Shown here: in pieces, positions 54,143 to 64,000 of the stretch
Position numbering within the stretch: position 1 is the first letter of the stretch
Layout: each line of letters begins with the position of its first letter
Assembly (NCBI GenBank): GCA_949358305.1
Contig: OX442314.1
Location: 47,128,581-47,192,580 of the forward strand
Origin: Strigamia acuminata
Lineage: Eukaryota > Arthropoda > Chilopoda > Geophilomorpha > Linotaeniidae
Direction: 5' to 3'
Length of the DNA: 64,000 bases
The notes under the pieces: model-generated
Seen by the model: the letters and a program-made list of their open reading frames with translations, nothing else
Databases searched by the model: none
What the model was told of the DNA's origin: nothing
Position numbers and translations under genes: made by a program

Positions 54143-54333
54143 TTAAATTTGTGGCGTTTGTGGATAAGTTTTGAGCGGAAATTAATCGAAGGCGAGCGCA
54201 GACAGAAGAGTGTAACGCGCGTGACTGTGAGTACGATCGTTTTTTTGTTTTCCGAGTTCGATAAACGGCTCAAACCTGTTTTTTCCTTGCTGAGCGTGCC
54301 AACTGGACGTTGATAAGTCGATAAAGCGACAAG

Positions 54334-55546
54334 ATGGCGGAGGAACTGAAAGGGGCGAATGCCAACCGAATACCATTGCTGGATGAAACGAATTACGTGA
54401 TATGGAGTACGTTGATGGAGGCGGTGCTGGATTCCAAAGGTCTGTGGGAGCCGGTCATCAGGAAGGACGAACCGAATGCACAACCTGCGGCGGCGTGGCA
54501 AAAATGGAAAAGACATAATGCCACTGCACTGAGCCTCATCATGACGACGCTGTCACCTGTCCAGGTGGGGCTACACGTTGGTACAAAGAAAGCCAAGGTG
54601 TTATGGAATGACTTGGCATTGCACCACGGAGGAAACGTGCAGCACAGACAGGTGGACATTGGTCACGAGCTAACCAGCGCCAAGATGGGCCGGAATGAGC
54701 TGGTGGGAGAGTACATCAACAGAATCGTCGCCATAAGCAAGAGATCAGCGGCGGCGGGGCAACCGATAGCCGAGAGTGAGGTGATGTATTATTTGGTACA
54801 CGGATTGACCAACAAATATTCGAGCATCGCTGAGACTTTTCAAGCGCAAAGAGACATGCGACTAGTCGACTTGAGACGCACACTGGAAGTGCGAGAGCGA
54901 TGGGCGACGGATAAGGCGAAAGACGGACCCGTATTCAATGAAGAGGAAGCGTACAAGGCAAGTGCGCGCGGTGGCAAACGGGATAAAAGCATTAAATGCT
55001 ACGAGTGTGGCAAAATGGGCCAGGGATTGCCGAAGTAAACGTACGGGAGATGCTACTTCGAGCGCCAGTAACACCAAAGGAAACGGTGGATGTTACAACT
55101 GCGGAAAGCCGGGACACTTCGCACGCAATTGCAAGAATAAAGCAACGGGTGGACATGACACTCAACGGGGACGCAATACGGCGAATTACGCCAAACAGAA
55201 GGAGCGAAAAGAGGAACAAGGAGAACTTTTTTACGCACGAGCGGATAGGACCTACGCTTTTCAAACAAAGCATTCGACCAATTCGCTGGGGCCACAGGAA
55301 TGGTTGTTGGATTCTGGCGCAACTGTTCACATGACATCGCATCGGGAATTTCTGACAAACTTTGAGCACGAGGAAGGAGTAGTGCACCTTGCCGAGGACC
55401 AAGTGTCGAGCAAGTCGACAGGAAAGGGCATGGTCACACTTTGGAGTAAATTGCCAACGGGGAACGTGAAATTGGAAATGGGAAATGTTGTACATGTTCC
55501 AAAGTTGCGGGAAAATTTGGTTTCTGTATACGAATTAGCGCAATGA
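54334..55546 (+). pseudogene. gag: copia gag and protease, frameshifted
   Basis: The ATG at 54,334 opens a copia-type gag (UBN2-like; ETNYVIWSTLMEAVLDSKGL near the start). The frame is lost inside the first zinc knuckle at about 55,005-55,035 and continues in another frame. That frame has an intact second knuckle CYNCGKPGHFARNC and the protease motif WLLDSGAT, and ends at a TGA at 55,544-55,546. Sequence after the stop continues in the same frame, so the stop is a nonsense mutation within a former gag-pol. Confidence 0.9.
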
Positions 55547-58500
55547 GGATTCAAAGTGATTTTTGATGACACACGGGCAATTGTGACAAACAATCAAAAC
55601 ATGATTTTAGCCACGGCGCAGAAAAGAGACCGGATGTACGTTTTGGATGCGATAACGTGCGTGCACAGCGAGGAAGTCGACGCATATGTTGTCAAAGAAG
55701 CACCGACGTCTCACAATCAAACCAATGACGAGCCAAAAAGACTAGAAAGAGTTTTATGGCACAGACGTTTGGGACACGCAAGCAACCAAAAGCCAGAGCA
55801 GGTACGAGACGGGAAGCTCGTTTTGGGGGTAAATTTTGGGCCTGAAAAATTACCGCCATGCAGGGCATGTGTTGAGGGGCGGCAACCCAGAAAGGCGTTT
55901 AAGCGCATAACGGGACCGACAACAAAACGCCCTTTGGAGCTATGGCACGTAGATTTATGTGGGCCATTAGCATGGGGATATGATGGCAGTTATTACGCTT
56001 TGATGATTGTCGATGATTTCACCAAATACGTGTATTTTTCTGCAATTCGGGAGAAAAGTGATGCTTTTGAAGAGATTGAAAAGCACAGAGCTAGAGAGGA
56101 AAGGTCGACAGGACTAAAATTGCAAAGAATAAGGATGGATAATGGCGGGGAATTCGTCAATGAACGATCGAAAGAGATTTATCTTAAATGTGGAATTAAG
56201 CACGAGAAGACAGTGCCATTCTCATCGAAGAGCAACGGAGTCGTCGAAAGATATAACCGGTCCATTGTTGAAAAGACAAGAACAATGCTCAAGTGGTCAC
56301 GTTTACCAGATGGTTTTTGGCCGGAAGCGATGGCGACAGCCGTGTATATAATCAACCGAATTCCGACTTCTACCAATCCGAAAACGACGCCATATGAGGC
56401 GAGATATAATAAGAAGCCATCCGGAATGCATTTACGCGTTTTTGGATGCGCAGCGTACAGGCACATACCCAAACATATGCGAAAGAAATTGGACCCAGTC
56501 TCCAAACTGGGCATTATGGTTGGTTACTCCTTGTGTTGGCGGGCTTACCGAATTTTTGACGAAAATGAAAACCGAATAATTGAAACTCGAGACGTGTATT
56601 TTATTGAAGATGCTAGGACCGCCCAAATACAGAAAGAATCGAAAAAACTGATAACTGAAGACAGCGCGGACAATCTAGTCGTTTTTCCGATTTTAAGTGG
56701 GGGGAAGAGTGATAATGAGGATCATGAGCAATCAAGTGATGATGACGACAACGAGGAACAAGAAGAAGAAAACGAAGTATGGGAAACCGCTGATGAGGAT
56801 GAGGGCTCATCTGATGAAACTGAGAACGCGCACGATGACGCACACGACGAAATTGACGATGACACTGAAGATGATGCCGAAGATGAAGATGAACCCGAAC
56901 CAGAAGTTGTGGAAGCTCCGAGGCAACCAGTTGTGGTGCCACCCGCACCGCCGATCGTTCTACGTGAGCGTAGGCCAGGCAGGCCTACCAGACAAGAAGC
57001 TGCCGTGAAGGAACAGCAACGCATTAAACGGAACGAGCGACGCGAACAGGAATTGCAACATCGAGGAGTCAGGAGATCGGAGAGAATAAGACGACGAGAT
57101 GCAGCGTATATATCGCGCAGATCAGAGAGGGGAAGACGACGGGATGCAGCGTATATATCGCGCAGATCAGAGAGGAGAAGACGACGGGATGCAGCGTGTG
57201 TGGCGCGCATGAAACGAAAGGCACGATTGATCACACCAACTTCCTATGAGGAGGCAATTTCGTGCCCAGATGCCAAGATGTGGCGAGCAGCAATGGATAA
57301 GGAAATGCAGTCCATGCGCATGCATCGAGTATGGCATTTAGAGAAACCGACTGAAGACAAAAAGCCAATTAAATGCAAGTGGATTTATAAAATCAAGCTG
57401 AATTTAGATGGGAATGTGAGCAAGTACAAGGCTCGTTTAGTCGCTGTGAGTTATTCACAGAAACCGGGCGAAGATTACGACTGGACATTTGCTCCAGTCA
57501 TGAAACTAGAGTCTCTACGCCTGGTATTGGCAATAGCAGCCAAAAAACGACTACGGCTCAGACAGTACGACGTTGAAACCGCCTATTTATATGGACTCTT
57601 GGATAAAGTAATCCATATGACTCAACCTGAGGGATATGAAGAAGAGGGAGCCAAGGATTACGTATGCGTGCTGGATAAGAGTCTCTACGGACTTAAGCAA
57701 TCCGGACAATGTTGGAATAAGGAACTGGACGAGAAACTCAAGAAGATGGGACTAGTACAGCTCAAGAGAGATCCGTGCATATACATGTGGATCAAGGACA
57801 AACAGTATTTTGCATTGCACGTCTTTGTGGATGACATTATCGCGATTGGTTCGACGGATCAATTGATAGAGACTAAAATGACGCAGTTGAGCGAATACTT
57901 CAAATTAGACGACATGGGTGAGCCAAATCACATCCTGGGCATGCGGATAACGATTGGCAAACATGGCATTAGACTCACACAAGAGGAGTATGCCAACAAG
58001 ATACTTAAGCGGCATGAGATGACTGGCTGCAAAGGAAAGAAATCTCCTATGGCAACTGACCAGGATTTGGACAACCATAGCAAATCACCGTCAGTAGACC
58101 CGAAGCAATACCAGGAGATGCTCGGGAGTGTAATGTACCTGATGTTAGGCACAAGGCCAGACCTGGCTTACGCTGTCAGTAAGTTGGGCACTTACAACAG
58201 CAATCCAAAAGAGATACACCTGACGGCGCTGAGGAGAGTCTTAAAATACATCAGCGGAACTACTCACTACGGAGTATTTTACGACAGAGTCAGGAAACCC
58301 TTGGAATTGTTCACCGACGCTAGCTGGAGCGTGGGCAAAGACGCTAAGTCACACAGCGGGTACTTGACCCTGTATGGGGGATCAATCATCAGCTGGAAAG
58401 CGAAAAAACAAAGATTGGTGACGATGTCGAGTTGTGAAGCCGAGGTGGTGGCACTTACGAGGGCGTACGGGAATTAAAGTGGCTGCGGGGCCTGATAGCA

Positions 58501-58769
58501 GAATTAAAGATGGAGACAACTCAGTATGGACTCGACGTGTTCTGTGATAACAGATCGACTATTCTCATTTCCGAGGAGACGGGACAGCATGACCGGACCA
58601 AGCATTATTGAGGAAGTATATGTTTGCAAGGGACGAGGTGGAGTTGAATAACATAAAATTGAACTTTATACCGAGCGAACAAATGCTGGCAGACCCGCTT
58701 ACCAAGCTTCTCTCGGGAAACAAAATTGATGACTTTGTCAACTTACTGAAGATGAGAAAGAAGGCTTGA
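55547..58769 (+). pseudogene. pol: copia pol: integrase-RT-RNase H, decayed
   Basis: Open to 58,477. It contains the GAG-pre-integrase finger (LWHRRLGHAS to CRAC) and integrase residues in VDLCGP, MDNGGEF and VVERYN. An acidic linker is followed by three tandem copies of an RRSER-RRRDAAYISR-type block (57,064-57,210). RT has DVETAYLYG and VFVDDI, RNase H has LFTDASW. Near 58,460 and 58,610 the frame shifts twice; the original end is the stop at 58,767-58,769. The product would have copied and inserted the element. It is inactive here. Confidence 0.9.
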
Positions 58770-58853
58770 AAGAAGAAGAGAATTTTACAATTTTGTGACA
58801 CAATATTTATTATCAATTGTAAAACTAATTCTGACGAATTATAAGGGAGGATT

Positions 58854-59052
58854 TGTGAGATGTGTTATAATACAGTCAGAATTGGTTAAATATATACTTA
58901 AATATATAGTTGCAACACTAGAGCGCAGTGTCTTTTATTTGTTGCGTTACCTAAGTGATCAGACATTCTGTCGTCTGCTTGTAATGGTTTACACGCTTTG
59001 ATTAAACTGTTCAATTACTAAATACGAATGCAAGATCCAAATATATTTAACA
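58854..59052 (+). repeat. 3' LTR of the copia element
   Basis: 199 bp, preceded by the purine tract AAGGGAGG (58,843-58,850). It matches the 5' LTR except for a 13-bp insertion near 58,895 and a few substitutions. Confidence 0.9.
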
Positions 59053-59495
59053 CATCCTGTATTGCACCAAAATCAGCACTCTACGCACATTTTGTGCGCA
59101 GGACCAGAGAGTGCATAAAAGCCCCAAATTTTGGCGCTCTTACTCACTCTCGACCACATCACCAACAAGAACACAAGATCACTGCTTCAAATAGGAACAA
59201 AACCCGATCTTCAAGTATTGATAGTGTTAGTCTGGTAAGTTGAGATTCATTATTGCTGTTTCCACTGTATTATCGGTGGAACCAGCTCCATTTGCGCCTT
59301 GTGTGTGACCGCCACCATCGGTTACACGCACTTACACGAATCTCGGGTAACGCCCGAGAAAACCGCTCATTGTCAATACTGCGAGTCCCGTCGATTTGAT
59401 CCGAGACTCACTGTCGCTGATACAGCATCCACGCTTGTTCGTGAACTATCGTGAACAACTGTAGAATACCGCAAGCTTCCTCCGGAGTCTACAGT

Positions 59496-60562
59496 TGTGG
59501 TGACCCTGAGTCGTTATGTAAAAATTTTATGTGTTTTTATTAATAAATAGTCACCACGGAAGAAATCAAATATATTTTGTATATTTTGTATTATTTGGTT
59601 TTATTTTGGTTTGGCACACGCCAAACCAAGTTACGTAATTAGGGGAGAAAACCTCTCCTAACACGGTTCATCCCAATATTAGCTGGGGTGAGGCCGTTAA
59701 TTAACCGCTTAGTGAGGCAAAAATGCTTTGTTTCACTAAATTCACTAAATCACTGAATAATTCGGTGGAACCAGCAACATTTGCAAACAGATAACGAATC
59801 TCGGGTAACGCCCGAGGAAACTCACTCACCGTCGCGGTCGAGTCCCGTTGACTTGTTCCGAGACTCGCCATCGCCGATCGAGCAACCCGTCGCCGTCAAC
59901 CATCGTGAGACGACATGAACCACCTGCAAGCTTTCCTCCGGAGTTCACTGTTTATCGCCATCGAACGAGCGAAGGAGTTTGTGCCCGCTCGTTGCTGATT
60001 ATTGTGAGAGCGCCATCGAATTCAACTCTGGTACTCTCATCGTCGTCGTCAACGGCAAACTTCTCGTAACGAACCGTTGTTAATATCTGTAGACCACCGT
60101 GAGCTTTCCTCCGGAGTTTACAGATACGAAGCTGCTGTACAAACGAGAATAATTTCTCAGGCGAGTCCGCCTCGCCATTTTTCGAGCGCCGTTTGTTGCG
60201 CGCCAAATATTCGTGCTCAACGATTAACCGTCGTTGTTAGCGCCTCTTTCCTTTGTTCCGAGTGAGTCTCGCCGCTCACTCGTCCCATCTCCCACTTTCC
60301 AGCTTACTAACTCCTAATTTCGAGTCGTTAATCCCTGTTTTCCTTCTAATAATTATATTTCATTATATTTATTGTAATTTCGATCAAATAAAATACATTT
60401 GTCATTTTAATTCATTTCAAACTGCTGTTTTCATTTCATTAAAAATACCCCTAGACACCATTTTACAGCCAACCGAGTATAAGGCCTATAAACGGCATCT
60501 CAATTGCGAGACGCTTGACACAAGGTAAGTATTTGGTCAAGCGAAATCCCGGAGTCGCAACA
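59496..60562 (+). repeat. Solo LTR nested in the older LTR
   Basis: 1,067 bp from TGTGGTGACCCTGAG to GGAGTCGCAACA, flanked by CAGT on both sides (59,492-59,495 and 60,563-60,566). It shares TCTCGGGTAACGCCCGAG and CCTCCGGAGT with the host LTR, so a family member inserted into another member and lost its interior by LTR-LTR recombination. Confidence 0.85.
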
Positions 60563-60945
60563 CAGTTTACACCATCGTACGAGCGGCGAAATTTGTCCCG
60601 GCAAGTTCGTCTCGCCATTTTTGGTACGTGACAAACTCCGTTTGTTGCGCGCCCAAAATAAACCGTTGTTCGACGAGAGCATTGTCGCTCTCGTTATTTT
60701 TCTCCTTTCCTTTCCCTTATTTAATTCTTAATTAAATTATCAGTATTATTATCATATTTATTGTAATAAAGTTTATTTGTATTTTTATTCAATTTAACCG
60801 CAGTTTTCATTTCGTTAAAAATACCCCTAGACACCATTTTACAGGCACTAGAGTTTAAGTCTTATAAAGTATAAACGGCATCTCAAGTGCGGATTGACCA
60901 ATAAAAAAGGTAAGTATTTATCAGTCAAATGCCCGGATTGCAACA

Positions 60946-62360
60946 GTAAGCTTATATCAGCAAATCAATTAAGCTTGAATGTTTTTCTTGAATTTTCTGA
61001 TCCAAGAATAACCCTGCCGCCAGAGAAGATTTAAGAAAATCTATATAAAGAGCAGCAGATGTTGCAAGGAACAAAATTCAAATAATCAAAAATTTAAAGG
61101 GATATGCTAGAAATGTGAATTGTACTAGGAAATATCAGTTTGTTTCAAAATTGATAATATAAGAAGAATTGCCATATTTAAAAAAATCATCATTTACATA
61201 CAGTTATTTGTGTATTTAAAACACTGTAGTTTAACTCGAGAAGGCGTACTGGCATGTGTTGACTGTCTTAGCAGAATGGATTATGATGATAACTGACAAC
61301 CTGTAATTTTTTCCTCAACGTAGGATTAATTATTTTTGTGGAATATCACGAACATATACAACTATATATTTTTCATCAAAATTGACTTTGCTTTTTATAT
61401 ACAAGTTGTGTTTATGTGGATTAAAAATACTATTGTTTTGAACTAAAAATGTTATATACAAAACATGCAAGTTATGGCTCATTCTGTAATAATTAAGAAA
61501 TTATTTCTCCAAGTCTCGAGTGTTAATACAGTAGTTGCATTCAAAAACTAAAATATTTTGTGTTTTACTTCAATTTTAAACCAAAAATGACATCATTTCC
61601 TGTTTAAACCCAAGTTAAAACTTAAAATACACTTAAACTAAAATTGTTATTTTAATTTTTGAATGCAGCTACCGGATGCTAACAAACATTAAAATTCGAT
61701 ATTTTAATGATTAAGTATACACCTTGTCATACGTACAATTACAAACTCAGTTTCACTATTTTTTATGCATAATTATACAGTTAATGACGAATTCAAATTC
61801 AAATGTCAAATCAAAATTTCCATCAAACTTAACTTGGCACAAACCATGAATTATGCTACCTTGTAACAAACAACAACAGCAAGGAGAGGTGGCAGTTGTT
61901 ATTCGATTGTAATTTTTAATTACACATGGCCTGACATTGTCACCATGGAAATGTGAGTGTGATTGGCACTTGGGAGGAAACGACTCGACTTTAATTGAAA
62001 TTGTAAAGAAAAATGTCAGTTTGCTTTAAAAAATTGTAAATTACCTAGTACGGTATGAGGAAATGTCAAAGTTTGTTTCAAAATTAAAAATAAAATAAAA
62101 TAAATGAACCTTAATTACTGTTTTTGAGGTATTTAAATACTGTAATTTGGCTCAAGAAGTCTTACTGGCAGGTAATGACAGCTTTTGAAGCAAACATGAA
62201 TTGATTGACCATCAACTAGTATGGGAGAAAATTAAATAATACAACTGCTTCGGTTGAACTACATTTTCAGTCCTACGTAAAGGTAAGACCATAAATTTTA
62301 TTATGTACACCAACTAAACCAGTAAAGGAGGCATACAGATATATGTAAGAAAAATAAATA
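60946..62360. other. AT-rich intergenic region
   Basis: No gene is seen apart from the MITE at 61,541. AAAGGTAAGACC at about 62,280 resembles a splice donor and might belong to a 5' UTR of the following frame. Confidence 0.4.
61541..61675. mobile_element. MITE family M1, copy 2
   Basis: Inverse-oriented relative of the element at 15,480-15,629, with ends GTAGTTGCATTCAAAAAC and TTTTGAATGCAGCTAC. Confidence 0.8.
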
Positions 62361-62912
62361 ATGGAAGCACAGCATGAAAGCCAACCGTTAGGTCCATTAG
62401 GTTGGATTCAGAAACACAGAATTAGAAGTTTGCCTGACATCGTTGCAAATATTCTCACCGAGCAAACGGTGACACCAGAGTTTACCAAATCACTCAAGAA
62501 AATTTTGGAAAAGAAAAAGATTTTACGTGTACTAGTTTGCACTCTACTCTTGATGAATATAGCAGCTTGTGTTTACCAAAGCGCAGACCGAATAATGCAT
62601 TACATGTCTGAGCCAACAGCAGTTGACGCCAACTTAATTGAAACAACAGACGCTTCTACGATGCCATTTGTTTATTTTTATCCAGACACCACGCAAGAAT
62701 TTAATAATTTCATCAATCAAAAAGACCAATGCAACGATGCGCGCACTACTCCATGGCTCACACAATATAACTACTCAGACATAGTAAAATATGTCAGACT
62801 TTCTAACTTCATAACCGATGCCTACTTTGCAGCAGTAAATCATTTTCATTTTTTTGAAAAAATTCTTTTGTCTGGAAATTCAATGTTTTATCCAAAATCT
62901 AATTTCATGTAA
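62361..62912 (+). CDS. Candidate N-terminal exon of a DEG/ENaC-type channel
   Basis: The frame of 183 codons begins at an ATG. A cytosolic Lys/Arg-rich start is followed by a hydrophobic segment at about residues 54-74 (LRVLVCTLLLMNIAACVY). Then comes a Y-x6-Y-containing stretch with TTDASTMPFVYFYP, which resembles the first membrane helix and the start of the extracellular domain of the amiloride-sensitive channel family. The family runs 450-700 residues, so this would be exon 1 only; GTAAAT at 62,833 is a possible donor. The Cys-rich domain and second helix were not found in the window. The alternative is an unrelated single-pass membrane protein. Confidence 0.4.
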   Translation: MEAQHESQPLGPLGWIQKHRIRSLPDIVANILTEQTVTPEFTKSLKKILEKKKILRVLVCTLLLMNIAACVYQSADRIMHYMSEPTAVDANLIETTDASTMPFVYFYPDTTQEFNNFINQKDQCNDARTTPWLTQYNYSDIVKYVRLSNFITDAYFAAVNHFHFFEKILLSGNSMFYPKSNFM

Positions 62913-63434
62913 TCTTTGTAAGGCAAATCACGTGCTAATCTTACAGTTAAACCGTACCCTGCCCTTTGGCCAGTCACTCAAGTTTCTAGTCGTGAGTCTA
63001 CAAAAATTAGTTTATTTAAATTTTAAAATCCATTTTCTTTAGCATTAGTTTTTTCATCTGGAAATCAATTTTACAAGATGATAATAAAATTCAAATTCCC
63101 CAAAAAATGCTGGAGTGTTGTTGTAAGTATTTGATTAGCTACTGGTAAATGGGTTGTATTTATCGACACCCTATTTATATTTTCCAAAACACCGAAAATA
63201 TTTAAATGCACACATATTGATTTTGTCCCCAAATCCTTGAATGTAACCCCCAAATTCCATTATTTTTCCCCAAAACGTTTACAAGACGTTTTAAACGTTT
63301 TCCGAACGTTTTCATGATGTTGCACCAATTGCGCAGAGGCAATAACCAACGCGTGTTCAGCAGTTTTTCCCGACGCCACTATACGTTTTTTCTGCTGGGC
63401 ACATGTCATTCGAAATTTAGACAAAAATATAACC

Positions 63435-63923
63435 ATGATACGTGAAAAAAAAATTCAGATAGTACTGCGATCGGACATTTTGGCATTGCAGTTGGCAAAC
63501 TCAGACCAGAATTTCGACGTAGCAAAAGGCCTATTGTTGAAGAAGTGGAGACCAGATACAAGTGTTGTTGATTTTCTGGATTACTTTGAGAAGGAGTACT
63601 TGAATCGTTTCGTTGGGTGGCATGTTGGTCATTGTCTGAGCTCTCCTTGCACAAACAATGGTCTGGAGTCAACCAATAGTGTCATAAAGTACACTTTGAG
63701 AGATCGGCTCCCCCTTAATAGGTTCATGGAAGTGATGAAGCGAATGGTGGCAGATTGGTCTTTAGAGCGAAGACCAGACACCGTCAAAGAGGGCTTTCTG
63801 GCAGTGCCACCCGAGGCCAAGAATGTTCCAATTGAGCAGAATCTAAGGCCACACTGGCGTTGCAAACTTAAACCCAGGGGATGTTTAATATTTGGTGGCA
63901 AAATCAAGGGAAATAGTATATAA
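63435..63923 (+). pseudogene. C-terminal part of a MULE-like transposase
   Basis: The 162-codon frame contains CTNNGLESTNSVIKYTLRDR, which resembles the third acidic residue region (NNxLE-x-N) of Mutator-like transposases, preceded by a W/G-rich stretch and followed by a basic tail. Family proteins are 500 residues or more, so the N-terminal part and first catalytic aspartates are missing or lie in other exons. AATAAA follows near 63,940. Domesticated MULE-derived host genes exist, so a host exon is possible. Confidence 0.55.
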
Positions 63924-64000
63924 GTAAACAGTGTGGAAATAAATATTTTTGGGGTGTTGATAACTAGAATTGGTGGAAAAAAAATGAATTGCATTAATTT

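Larger units (their letters stand above)
53939..59052 (+). mobile_element. Copia-type LTR retroelement, decayed
   Basis: Flanked by CATCC on both sides (53,934-53,938 and 59,053-59,057), the 5-bp duplication expected of the group. LTRs are 186 and 199 bp. Domain order is gag, protease, integrase, RT, RNase H. The copy has at least one nonsense codon and three frameshifts, so it is not autonomous. Confidence 0.95.
53757..60945 (+). repeat. Older solo LTR interrupted twice
   Basis: The LTR starts TGTGGTGACCCTGA at 53,757 and ends GGATTGCAACA at 60,945. Its pieces are 53,757-53,938, 59,058-59,495 and 60,567-60,945, about 1 kb in total, split by a copia element and by a younger solo LTR. The flanks GTAT and GTAA differ at one base. 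GCATAAAAGCC near 59,113 is a TATA-like box in the LTR. Confidence 0.7.

Noticed and set aside
56790-56830. CTGATGA...GAAAC hammerhead-ribozyme-like string
   Set aside because: It lies in the acidic coding stretch of copia pol and lacks the helices needed to form a ribozyme.
1-64000. CRISPR arrays, bacterial operons or phage genes
   Set aside because: The spliced genes and retroelements are eukaryotic; the tandem arrays have no unique spacers of constant length.

Overview
The window is nuclear DNA of an animal. It holds a 15-exon phosphoglucomutase-2-type gene with GT-AG introns, two adjacent copies of a palmitoyl-thioesterase-type gene, a C2H2 zinc-finger array, and a very high load of metazoan-style transposable elements. 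Short introns (often 50-75 bp) next to transposon-swollen ones suggest an arthropod, perhaps a hexapod or springtail. That is inference; no marker in the window fixes the species.

Layout. 1-4,090: a GC-rich, hyper-palindromic foldback-like element around a 53-bp tandem array. 4,090-10,790: a 3'-truncated Ty3-type retroelement on the minus strand (gag, protease-RT-RNase H, one LTR, proline-tRNA primer site). 10,790-17,700: no recognised conserved gene; TAGTCGAC clusters, hairpins, MITEs and short tandem repeats, plus one small unrecognised minus-strand frame. 17,775-23,183: phosphoglucomutase-2 gene, plus strand, complete. 24,311-26,317 and 28,199-30,196: tandemly duplicated thioesterase genes, minus strand, both open in all nine exons. 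32,367-33,422: zinc-finger gene, minus strand. 33,500-39,700: old duplications, a solo LTR and a minisatellite. 39,795-52,661: a complete 12.9-kb Ty3-type element, minus strand. 53,333-53,590: three-finger tail of another zinc-finger gene. 53,757-60,945: a three-level nest in which a copia element and a solo LTR both interrupt an older solo LTR. 62,361-63,923: a candidate DEG/ENaC channel N-terminal exon and a MULE-like transposase C-terminal segment.

The most interesting object is the 12.9-kb element. Its 820-bp LTRs look identical and it sits in a 4-bp target duplication. It carries gag and pol linked by a textbook -1 frameshift signal whose slippery heptamer, 6-nt spacer and 9-bp stem are also present in the diverged truncated relative. 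In the env position it has a two-exon third gene of about 967 codons. That product has no signal peptide or membrane segment and resembles nothing I recognise.

Host genes and transposons are interleaved. The four transposon insertions in the last phosphoglucomutase intron and the copy-specific insertions in the thioesterase introns leave every coding exon intact. Exon coordinates below were worked out by hand from splice motifs, reading phase and family resemblance; no alignment or database search was run.
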